DNA of 64,000 nt, taken from Anaeramoeba flamelloides (Eukaryota; Metamonada; Anaeramoebidae). Location of the stretch: NCBI GenBank assembly GCA_027625915.1, contig JANTQA010000026.1, forward strand, positions 4,712,001-4,776,000, in the 5' to 3' direction. Position 1 is the first letter of the stretch; each line of letters opens with the position of its first letter. The translations under genes were made by a program, and so were the position numbers. The notes beneath the pieces are model-generated. The model was given only the letters and a program-made list of their open reading frames with translations. It had not been told where the DNA came from and made no database searches. Positions 22,017-33,300 of the stretch are shown in pieces.

Positions 22017-25000
22017 ATGAACAAAGTAATTCATATTCACAATCCAACAGAATTCGATCAACAATTTAGCAAAAAAGGAAAGTTGATTATTGTTGACTTT
22101 AGTGCAAGTTGGTTTGTGCTTCCTCAAACGATTTAAAACAAATTCTTTTTAATTTGATTTAATTTCATTCAAACTCTTTTGTTTTGTTTTTTTTTTTTTT
22201 AAAATAATAGGTGCGGTCCTTGTAAAGTTTGTTGAGATCTTTTTTTTTTTTTTATTTTTAATTTTGGTTAATTCTTATTACAATTGAAAAATTGACTTTT
22301 TTGTTAATTAATTGCTTTTCACACAACTTTAAAGATGATTGCTCCACATTATAACAAATTGAGTAACAAATATCCAAATGCATCATTTTTGCATGTCGAC
22401 GTTGACGAACTTAAGCAAATTGCTACCAAGTACGGTGTTAAATCTATGCCAACTTTTCAATTCTTTATTGATGGAGAAAAATTAGACGAATTTTCTGGTG
22501 CAAGTGCTGAAAAGTTAGAAGAAACGATAAAAAAACATTACTCAAGATCTTCTGCAGTAAATAATTCTATTGATTTTTTCTATTTATTTTATTTTTTTTC
22601 TCAGTCGTAATATTCTTTGAACCACTTTTTTCGGTTCTTATTCTTTTTTTCATATTTTAAAAATTTTTAAAGTTTTCTGGATCTGGCCAAAGACTTGGAG
22701 GAAGCTCTTCAACAAAAACAACCGAACAAAACCAGACCAATAATAACAGCATGAACACAATTAATGATCTTTTCCTTAAGGAATTAATTGGGATGGGATT
22801 TCCTCGAGGCCGATGTTCACTTGCATTAGAAAAAACAAATAATAGAAGTGTGAATGATGCAATTGATTGGTTGGTTCAGAACCCAGAAGAAATTAAAGAA
22901 GAAAAAACAAAAGAAAAAGAAGAAAAAATAATTGAAGAAAAAGAAACAAAAGAAGAAGAAAAAGAAGAAGAAAAAGAAACAGAAAAAATAATTGAAGAAA
23001 AAGAAACAGAAGAAGAAGAAAAGGAAAAAGAAAAAGAAAAAGAAACCGAAAAAATAATTGAAGAAAAAGAGACAAAAGAAGAAAAAGAAGAAAAAAAAGA
23101 AAAAAAAGAAAAAAAACCAAAAAAGGAATTAACAAAGGAAGAAAAAAGAAAACGGTAAATTTTATATTTTGAAAACTCTTATTAAACTATTGTTAGAGCC
23201 ATTTTCAAAAAATGTGGTGAAAAAGTATTCAAAAGTATCTTAAAAACAGTTTACAAACTTTGTTCAATATACCTATTTTCTTACTTTATTGGAATCTTTT
23301 TTGGTAACACTTTTTTTAAAAGAACTTTATCAAAGATTATCTTTAATATTGTATATCTGGCAAGATGCATCCTCTCGGAAATATCAAATTTTGTCATACT
23401 CTCAGAGCAGAATTCGATGATGTAAAAATTTTGAAAATAGAAGAGATGGCCGACCACTGTCTCATAACGGATATTAAATAATATGTTGATTAATTTGAGA
23501 TACCCAATTCCTGTTTTTTAAATAGTGTTTATCAATAATATTCAAATAATAATGAAAAGTCACTCGACAAATTTAATAATCTATTGTGGGAACGGTATGA
23601 ACAGATTTACTAAATTAAAATATGCCAATTAAATTCATCATATTATTTCTTAGAATTGCTGAAATAAACTCTTTTCAAATAATCACAACTCATTTAAAAA
23701 TTGAAAAAACAATTTTTTCATTAAAAAAAAAAAAAAACTCTTTAACCATGCTTACAAAATAAGAAGAGTTTTTATATTGAGTTTTCTTATCTCTTTTGAT
23801 ACGACAGCAATTATTTTTTATTTTAAAAAAATTAAGATAAACAAAGAATTTAAAAAAAATTAAAAAAACACTTGGAAGAACTAAGGTATTTCCAAAAAAG
23901 TGGGGCATTTTTTTTTTACATTTCATAAAAAATTATCTTTTTTAGTGATGGTAATCATTAATCAACTATACCAAATCAAGTTTAATATTTATACCGATTT
24001 AATCAACCACTTATGTATTTAATTCAAAGCATGTTAGTTGAAATATTCCCAAAAAATGAAAAAAAAAATAACACTTTTTTTGGTAAAAGCAATGTACGAC
24101 CAATTTCAATAAAAAACAGGAAATATGGAATGGGAACAAATGATTTTTTAAACAAGAAAACGCAGTTATATGTTTTTAATTATATTGTAAATTTTGTTGA
24201 GATTATACATGTTATGAAAATTTTTTTTTCGATCAAAAAGAAAATAATAAACACCAATTTTCACACCCATAAAAAAATATCCGATAAAATCGAGATCATA
24301 AATTTTAATATATTTTATTTCTGCAATACAATAATAAGAAACAAATTGAATTATTATCAAGAATTTATAAATGATGGTTAATGATTTTATATATTTAAAT
24401 CATATTTTGAAGAATGGGTTACATAAATATATTTTAAAATAAATTTGCCCCACATTCTTGGAAATAGCTTATTCTCAAATTATTACTGGGCTAAAATTAG
24501 GATAAAATAGTTAATATTCAAAAATTAGAGTTTTTGAATTCATTCTCTTTCTAGAAATCGTTTTAAAAATATTTTATAAAAAAAATTCAAAAAGAATGAG
24601 TTTCTATGATTCCTGTTATCAATTTGGTTTGAATTATTTGAATAATTACGAAACCAATTTTTTTTTTCTCTTTGAACCCGCTACGTTAGCCCTTGATATT
24701 TTTTGTCTTTGTTTTTTGTTGTTTTTTTTTTCCAAGATACTCATACTGCCGTATTTCAATATCTCGGTATTGGCAAGTAACCACTTGGCTTTTTCCTTTG
24801 TAACTCTTCTTCCCAATATTAAGGAAATTCGGCTTGAGAAAAAATGGAAAAAAAATAAAATTCATAAATTTTTTGATCTTTGAGAAAAAAGAAATGATGA
24901 AAAGTTCATAAACCAACATTCTTATTTTTAAATTTTTTCACTGTTTTCTTTGTTTTGAATGTTCAAATAAAATTTTCTCAAAAAGATCTTAAAATTGGTT

Positions 25001-27668
25001 TTACAAACCGAACGGAAAATCAAAAAGATTTGAGACAAAATAAAAATTTTGAAATTTATTTCAAATAATTATATTTAAAAATAATTTTATATCGCATAGT
25101 GACAAAAATAGTGTGCTTCTATGAGTTCAATTTGAGGAATTTATCACTAAAACAAAATTAAATTTATAACCCAAATTAATGAAAAGAAAATGATTTTTGA
25201 ATGAAATCACTCATCAATATCAGGCAGAAATTCTAATTCTTTTTGATATGAAAATAAAATGAAATTAAGATGTAACGAAAATTCCATTGATTTAAATTAA
25301 TAATCATTATAAAACCATTTCAATAACACATCCAATATTTCAAAAATAAAAATTAAACAAGATAAAAATAATGAAATATTAAAAGCACAAACATTGGATG
25401 TTTTTTATTTTGGAAACAATAAAAAAAAATTCAAAATTTCTATTGAGAATGTAGGATCAAAAAACCAATAACATAAATTTTAAAAACGTTATATTTTACA
25501 ATTCACCACAAAATCATGAATTATTCTAATAATCTAGAGTTACTTGCGTCTATACATAGTTCATCAAACTTTTTTTTTCTTTTCATATTTATAGATATAC
25601 AACAAGTAATTTTAACTAAAAACTCTTAAAAATTTACTCTTTGATCACTTTCCAAAATAAAATAAAAATTTTACTATTTGATCACTTTCCAAAAGGAATT
25701 TAAAATGTTATCTATATTATTAATAAATAATAGTAATTTAACGTTAATAAGAGACTTTAAAAGTAGAAAATCAAGAACTAATCGATAAAAAAGAAAGAGA
25801 AAGAAAGGGTGCTCATATAAATAAAAAATAAAAGAGTTTCTCCTGTGAATAAAAAAGAATAGATCTTTATTTCAAAATGATACAAAAAATAAAAAATTTT
25901 AATTACAAAAAAGTTTAATTAACAGAGTAATAACTTAGAATTGTTAATATAGGAAAGGGATTTTAATCTAAACTATCACCATTCTTTTCAGTTTTATTTT
26001 TTGAAAAGTGAACCTGAAAAAACTGAAAAGTATAAATACAAATAATAGAAAATTGAAAAGTCAAATAAAATTCAAAGATTAACTTAAAATACTTTAATTC
26101 AGAGATAATTTTGCTTTTTCAGAAAAATATTTTTTTTCCTTTTTAGAATTGGAATAGTTTTTTTAAAAAAAATTTAAAACAATACCAAATCACTTAATAA
26201 CACTTTTCGTTTTATTACAACAAACTAAGCTTTTTAAATGTCTTGTTTCGAAAATATAATAACTCCTTGATCCTTGATCATTTGAAAGTAATTGCCTAAT
26301 TTACTTTTAGTAATCCTGAATGTTTTTCAAAGATCAAATATAAAACATTACAAATTTTGAATTGATGAGAGAATTCTATTTTCCTCCTAATATCATACTG
26401 GCAAATTCAATTGTTAAAGATCTTTTTTGGAGTATTTATGGATTTGATTCTTTTTTATAAAAATTTATTGAGAATAATGGAATTTAAATGATTCCGATAT
26501 GATTTTATTAAATTTTGTTTTGATGTGATTATGAAGACAAAATTCCTTGATAAGAATTCACAATTGAATTCTCATCTTTTTGCCATCAATGGTAGTATAA
26601 TAAATTTCTTATTCAAAGATATTATCGAAAATATTTCAAAAAAATTGTTTATACAACATCTTATAAAAATTAATCGATTTAATTTATTTTTTTTTTTTTA
26701 ATAAAGCCATTTCCAAAAAGTAAAAATCAAAAGGTTTAATAACTCACTACCAAACTTACAAAATTAAGTTGTTAAACCTTTTTATGTAGACTTACCAAAG
26801 TCTTTTTTCTGTTTATTTTTATTTTTTTTCTTTTACTCACTTTTAGAAACTGGTTCTAACATAAATTTATTTTATTTGATTTTTCAATTTTTTGTTTTTC
26901 GAATTTAAATTCTAATATTATCTTTTTTAAAATGGTAAAAAACAAATTAATAAAAAAATTCATTAGATTACAAGAAAAAATTGCAAGAATGAAAAAAGAA
27001 AAAGAAAGATCAGAAAAATTAATCTCGAAAGAGGGGGAATTAGAACGTATTAAACAATCTAAAATCGTGCAAGAAGAAAGAGAAAAACAAAAAAAATTAC
27101 AAAGAAAATTAATATTAGACGAAAAAAAGAGAGAAAGAAAAAAACTTAAACTTCAAAAAATGCGCATAAGAATGAAAATCAAACAAGATAAATTAAATAG
27201 AAAAAAGGTAAGAACACCAATAATACTCTCGCTATATATACACACATACAGACATTCATATATTAATAAAATTAAAACACATTATTTTTTTATATAAACA
27301 TAACCATTGAATTCTCCTTAAATCAATTATATTAATTATTTCATCAATAGAAATTTGGCGGGGAAGTAGAAGAAAAAAAAGTTCAAAAAACCACTACCCA
27401 AACAAAAGGCAGTAACTCACACGCGGATTTAACACAAATCCGTATTAAGTTTAAATTTGAAACTGGAGATTCAAAAATTGAAACCTTTAAGCCAGATGCA
27501 ACAATAGGCGATGTTTTCGAAAGCCTTTATAATAGTACAGGTTTTTATAACTTGTCTTTAAAAGAACCAATCCCACCTCGTAACACTTATACCAGATCAG
27601 ATTCTGCAAAAACTTTAGTTTCCTGTAATTTGTGTCCTACAGCATTACTTGTTGTTGACAAAATATAA
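22017..27668 (+). CDS. Thioredoxin-UBA-coiled coil-UBX fusion protein (UBXN1/SAKS1-like)
   Basis: Exons are 22017-22111, 22211-22226, 22335-22556, 22673-23154, 26967-27207 and 27351-27668. All phases agree, giving 457 aa. Residues 1-110 are a classical thioredoxin: LIIVDFSASWCGPCK with active-site C33 and C36, and the cis-proline loop KSMPTFQFF. Residues about 138-184 are a UBA domain (LIGMGFPRGRCSLALE..DAIDWLVQNP). A Glu/Lys linker leads into LTKEEKRKRLQEKIARMKK and IRMKIKQDKLNRKKKFGG, the conserved UBXN1/SAKS1 coiled-coil stretch. Residues about 375-457 are a UBX domain (IRIKFKFETGD...FESLYNSTGF..LKEPIPPRNTY...LCPTALLVV). By family knowledge UBA binds ubiquitin and UBX binds p97/VCP; the thioredoxin would add dithiol-disulfide chemistry to that adaptor. 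The usual FPR turn of UBX reads IPPR here. The fusion rests on phase and on UBXN1 motif continuity across a 3.8-kb intron. Confidence 0.9.
22211..22226 (+). other. 16-nt microexon encoding the thioredoxin CGPC active site
   Basis: GTGCGGTCCTTGTAAA lies between ATAATAG and GTTTGT. With the split tryptophan codon (TG from exon 1) it encodes W-C-G-P-C-K, then exon 3 opens directly with MIAPHYNK. Without it the catalytic motif is absent and the frame breaks, so the whole redox centre depends on recognition of a 16-nt exon. Confidence 0.9.
23882..24471. mobile_element. TA-flanked DNA transposon remnant (Tc1/mariner-like ends)
   Basis: Imperfect terminal inverted repeats AGGTATTTCCAAAAAAGTGG and (inverted) AGCTATTTCCAAGAATGTGG sit between TA dinucleotides. 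A second copy with the same ends lies at 43999-44604. The inner plus-strand frame (24013-24381, 122 codons) is alignable with a decayed counterpart in the other copy but has no recognisable catalytic triad, so the element looks non-autonomous. It sits in an intron. Confidence 0.65.
24590..24890 (-). repeat. LINE-related segment, third copy
   Basis: Shares TTTGTAACTCTT..CCCAATAT and the surrounding roughly 150 bp with 2780-3350 and, inverted, 11385-11980. On the minus strand a frame reads YKGKSQVVTCQYRDIEIRQY. It lacks the LINE tail present in the other two copies. Confidence 0.5.
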
Positions 27669-30316
27669 GTTATAATAAGAATATTTTATTATTATTCACA
27701 AGATTATTGCTTTAATACAATTAATAATAAGCAATTGTTACTCTCTATTATTCTCTTTCTCTCTCTCTCTCTTTCTCTCTCTCGTGTTCTCATAAATGAA
27801 TTATGGATCTATTATTAATAAAAATTTCAATAGCAATTTAATTTTTTTTTTTCTTTATTTATATCTACTCACAACGATAAGCAATAACAAATTTTTATCG
27901 TTTTCAGAAATTATGTCCATTTAAAATTTTTCATTATAATTTGAATATAATGAAGACACACCAGATCATAAATAATTATCACTTTGGCTTATTTTTTTCG
28001 TTTATAAAACGAAACTTAATAAATCAAAATATTAGAAAGAAATCCAAATCCAAATAACTCAACTAAAATTCAAAAATGGTGATACCAAAGATTTAAAAAA
28101 AATAAGACGTTTTTTCTAAACTCTTTTTCAAATAAAAGGTTACAACAAAAAATTTCAAGAATTATTCATCATGAATCAAATTAATTGTAAAAACATTCTA
28201 AAATCTAAGAAACGCTTTAAAACATAAAAAAACACTCAACTGAATCTTTAAAACTCATTAAAATAAAACAATAAAAATTATAATTCAATATTTTAAAAAT
28301 TGGTGTGCCCTTTTATTTGAAATGAGAAATCTCATTTTATACATTGTTATGAAAAAAAAATATATATCATTAATAAGAACCTTTGAACAAGGTGAATTGG
28401 GAAAATTTTCTTTACATTTTATTGATAATTCTTTACATATCAAACTTTTGTTCTTTAAAGTCTAGTTTCCAAGATAAAACCGCAATTCATCTGGTCTTTT
28501 GTTGGAATTGTTTTTTTTTTTCTCTTTTCTTTGTTAAATGTATCAATCCAATAATGGTCTTTCTTAATTCCCATATCTAGCTAATTCAAAATCAAACTTA
28601 AACTGTTTCCATTTATACTGGTATATTATTTCCAAATCGGTTTCTTCTTAACTTGCTTTTTCATTTTCCAACTATTCAATATCCATAAATAAAATAAAAA
28701 TACAAGAAATGAATAATTAAAATGCAAATCACCAATAAGTAATTATCTTATTAACTATCAAATTAGATGATACTGATGATTTGAGAGGTGTACCCTTTTG
28801 ATTGAAAAAGAGTTTATTTCCATTTCAATTAACACAGAAAATTATTTGATTTGCAAAATTTTTAAAAATTTGTAAAAATCTTTTTTGATCTTTTATTTTT
28901 AAGACTTTTTCGTTTGATTTTTTCAAAATACAATATATAGTAAAAAAAGCTTTTGAATTTAAACTGTATTTATCTTCAAAATTCAAGATATTCCCGTTGG
29001 AGCCAATAAATGATTAAAATTTGAAACATGCAATTGATAAAAATCATCGATTTTTATTTTAATATTAAATGATATGATCAGAGAATTTTGGATTAAATTA
29101 CTGATAACAAAATTTATAATTGTTTTTTTAATATTTTTTGATTCTTTTTTTTTTTTAGTTTTTGATTTTATTCTCTTTATAATTTAAAAAATATCAGGTT
29201 TTTTATATTTTTAGAATAATTTAAAACTTGAATTAACAATATTAATTAATTATTTGTTGTTCTTTTAATACAAAAGTATTTATTATATATTTTTTCATTT
29301 AATAATCCCGGGTGAACCACAATTATTGAAATGGAGTTTAGATTAATTGTTATTTTTATAATTACAACTATTTGAAATTTTTTTTTTTTTAATATATTAT
29401 TCCAGGTGAGTCATTAAGTTTGGAATTTAGTTTAGCATTTGAGAAAAAAAGTGAAACAGGAAAAAAAGATAAACAACCTTTTTTTCATTGATAACCTTAA
29501 TAGAACCTGAAAACAAAAAGTAAAATCAATTAAAAAAAGAAACCAATTAAATTCAAATAATAATCCTTTATATTATTTACAAATCAATAAAAAACAATTT
29601 AAATCTACTTTCATTATCAAAATCATTATAAGTGGTTTTCTAAATCTCAAAAACCTATAATTTTTTTCAACAAATTTTTAATGATAGATCAATCAAAGAA
29701 AAGCCCATACCAAAAGAAAGAATTATCAAAACTTTCATTGTGTCTAATCCTTAATTTTGTCTTTAATCGTTGATTTTTTCTTTTCTTAATTGACTTTAGT
29801 TTTCATTTTCAGGTTCTACAAAATGTACCCCAATTAAAAAATTGTGTTTCACTTTTTTTTTCTGTTTCACTTTTATAACCAAAATGTTAGATATTAAACT
29901 GTGCCCTCTTTTTCTGAAATAATTTTTTCTGAGAAATGTATTTGAAAAATTTATAAATTATAGATTTTTTAGATTTCCAAGCGCCATAATCGTACTTCAC
30001 TATAGCTTGGATAAAAAATTCTAAATAAATCAAGTGTTTCAGTCCAACAGGTGGTCATTTTGTTTGTTAACCTCTCTTTAATAAAAAAAGAAAAAATTTT
30101 TTTAAGATTATTTTTAACAAAGTTTTATAAATATTCCTCTTTGGGGGGAGAAGGTGATCAGACACAAAAAGATATTAAAATTTAAAAACTTTGAAATTAT
30201 ATGGTTTATAAAAATTTGATCAATTTAATTTTTATTTTATTATTATAAATATTAATATAAATAATTTTATTATAACTAATATTTAATTTTTTTTTTTATT
30301 ATTAAAATACTAAAAT
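27669..30316. other. 2.6-kb convergent intergenic region
   Basis: Lies between the 3' ends of the thioredoxin-UBX and CH-domain genes. Holds a CT-rich microsatellite (about 27757-27783) and a MITE-like repeat (29501-29818). No gene recognised. Confidence 0.6.
29501..29818. repeat. MITE-like repeat, copy 1
   Basis: About 320 bp with short inverted ends TAGAACCTGAAAAC and TTTTCAGGTTCTA. A diverged copy in the same orientation lies at 48508-48837; shared interior landmarks include GAAACCAATTAA, AATCTACTTTCAT, AAGTGGTTTT and TTTTGTCTTTA. No coding capacity. Confidence 0.6.
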
Positions 30317-33300
30317 TTATTTTTGTTTCCTTTTCTTCTTATTTTTCCTTTCTTTTACATTTCCCTTCCCATTCCCATTTTTATTTGAATTGGATTTCTT
30401 ATTTTTCTTTTTTTTCATTTGCTCTTTTGTATTCTTTTTAGTTTTTGAAATATTTTTATCGTTTGAAATGCTTTTATTATTTTTTGAAATTCTTTTATCT
30501 TTTGTAATGCTTTTATTTTCTGAAATGCTTCTTTTATTTTTTGAACTTTTTTTATTTTTTTTACTTTTTTTGTTTTTTGAACTTTTTTTATTGTTTGAAA
30601 TCTTTTTAGTTTTTGAAATATTTTTATCGTTTGAAATGCTTTTATTATTTTTTGAAATTCTTTCGTTATCTTTTGTAATGCTTTTATTTTCTGAAATGCT
30701 TCTTTTATTTTTTGAACTGCTTTTATTTTTCGAAATTTTTTTATTTTTTGAAATTTTTTTATCGTCTGAAATGCTTTTATTATTTTTTTTCATTCTTTTG
30801 TTATCGTTTGAAATTTTTTTATTTTTTTTACTGTTTTTATTTTTTGAACTTTTTTTATTGTTTGAAATTTTTTTATTTTTTGAAATATGTTTATCGTTTG
30901 AAATGCTTTTATTATTTTTTTTAATTCTTTCGTTATCATTTGAAATTTTTTTATTTTTTTTACTTCTTTTGTTTTTGGTACTTTTTAGGTTATTTGAAAT
31001 ACTTTCATTATTCTTTGCACTTTTTTTATTTTTTGTCATCCATTTTTTTATAAAATAAGAAATGGAATTTTTTAAGAATTTACTTTCAAGTTTTGTACCC
31101 AAAACAAATTGATGTTTTTTTATATGATTTTTAACTTCTGATTTCAAATTAATTGTAAAAAAACGATGGTCTTTTTTGTTATAATCCTGATTTATTATTC
31201 GATCATAAAGTAAATCATGAGGCTTTTTTTGATTTTTTTTTTTAATAAGCTGAATTTTATTTTCTAATAGAATTAATATGCAAGATTCATAGGGAACATA
31301 TCGATTTACAACCATATGTATTTGGAAAAATAATTTCCCCTTTTTGTAATATTGGTTTATTAATTGTAATGGCTTTTTTGAGCCAATGATTAATTCTGTT
31401 TGCAAAACGACTTGGTTTACTAAGAATTGTTGATTTTTCGAGTTGACTTGTAAATGTGGTGGCAATATTATTGGATATAACTGCTCTTGTGTTATTACAT
31501 TTTCTTTGATAGTCGGATTATTCCCAATGAGTTGATCCTTGCCCTTTGAATTTATATACCTTAACAATGAAAAGGTGATTATCCTTTTATCGTGCTTATT
31601 TTTAAAACGGAAAGAGATGTGCTTTTTATTTTGATAAATTAAAACACACTGATTTAAATGTTCATAATTGATCATTAATTTTAAATCTTTTTTCCATGAA
31701 CATTCAAATATTTTGCCTAAGGAATCAATAGACAAAACTATTTTTTTTTTTTCAAACCATATTTTCCCAGTTCGATACAACGCATTACCACTATTATCAA
31801 TTTCTATTGGAGAATTAAACGTTCCTATTCGGCACCATTTTTGACTTTCGTTATATGACTTTTCAAATTTTTTTTTGATCAAAAGTAAAAATTGTTTAAT
31901 ATTTTCTTTTTTATTTTTTAAAACTAAATCAAAATTTACTTTTTGCCATGAATCAAAGCAATTTAATAGAAATAAGATTTCTAATCTTGAAAATGGAATT
32001 TTTTTTTTTAAAATTAATCTCAAGTATTTTTCAAAATATTTTTGTTCAAAATAATTTTTATCCCTTATGTCAAGACATTCTAATGTATTTTTATTGATTA
32101 GATCTATATTTATTTCTTTATCATCATTTTTATGTTTTAAAATTTTACTTCTTCTGGCACTTTTTCTTTTTGGTTTCAATTTTTTTTCCCCTTGATATTT
32201 TTTTAGATTATTATTATTCCTTTTTTCTTTTCTTTTTTTACTTTCTTTTTTTTTTCTGGTGTTCTTTTTTTCTTGATACAGTTTATGACTTTCAGTTATT
32301 CCCATTCTTATTTGTAGATTATTTTCTATTTTTAAGCGCCTCGTGTTTGTACTTTTACTTTTTCTTATTAAATTTCTTTCCCTCCTCTTTTTCTTTCTCC
32401 CTCCTCTTTCTTTTCCTTCCATTTCCCCAATTCCTTGTTTTTCACCTTTCTTTTGATTTTTCGCCTTAACATTATTTCTTACTTGCTTTTGTTTTTCTTT
32501 TCTCTTCTCTTTCTCTTTCTCTTTCTCTTTCTCTTTCTTTTTATTCTTTTCTTTTTCTTTGTACTTTCCCCCTTTTCTTTCTTCCCTTTCTTCCTTTCTT
32601 TTTTCTTTCTTTTCCTTTCTTTCTCTTTTTTCTTTTTCTTTCTCATTTCCCTTTTCTTTATCCCTTTCTTCTTCTTCTTCTTTTTTATTATTTCTTTCTC
32701 TTTCTTCCTTTCTTTTTTCGTTTTCTTCGTCTTTCTTTCTTTTGTTATTGTTTTCATTTTTTGAAAATTTATTTATTTGAAATGAACCATTTTCTAATTT
32801 ATTACCATTTGATTTTGATTTTGTCATTGTTTTGATATTATTGTTGTCAAAAAATAGATTAGAAGATTGACTTTTTATTAATTTTGTATTATAATTATCT
32901 TGACTATTTAATCTGATTGGTGATAAATATAATCTAGACAATCTTCTAGTTAATTCGTCTTCTTGGGTTTTTAAAAAATTTAATTCTTTTTCTTTTTTCA
33001 TTTTTTTATCTTGAATCATTCTTATCTCCTTTAATAATTCATCTTCGTCATTTTCATTTTCATTTTCATTTTCTTTTTCATTTTCATTTTCATTTTTTTG
33101 ATTTTCATTTTTGTATTCATTTTTATTTTCCTTTTGCTTTTCTTTTTCTAATCTTTGATTTTGTTTGATAAGTGGAATATTTTTTTTTTCAAGTGAATCT
33201 CTAAATTTGTCACTCCAAAATTCTGGTTCATTAAATTTTTTAAGTTCATTTTCAATATCACTATCATCAATATTATCACTATTTTCTTCAGATTTTGAAA

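Larger units (their letters stand above)
23155..26966 (+). other. 3.8-kb intron 4 of the thioredoxin-UBX gene
   Basis: Donor GTAAAT at 23155, acceptor CATTAG ending at 26966, phase 2 (CG|A, arginine). Contains a mariner-like element (23882-24471) and a LINE-related segment (24590-24890). The remainder is AT-rich with no recognised feature. Confidence 0.85.

Noticed and set aside
22893-23135. Leucine/phenylalanine-rich minus-strand frame
   Set aside because: Reverse complement of the Glu/Lys linker in the thioredoxin-UBX gene.
24013-24381. 122-codon plus-strand frame as a host gene
   Set aside because: It lies wholly between the inverted ends of a transposon remnant and has a decayed counterpart in the other copy.
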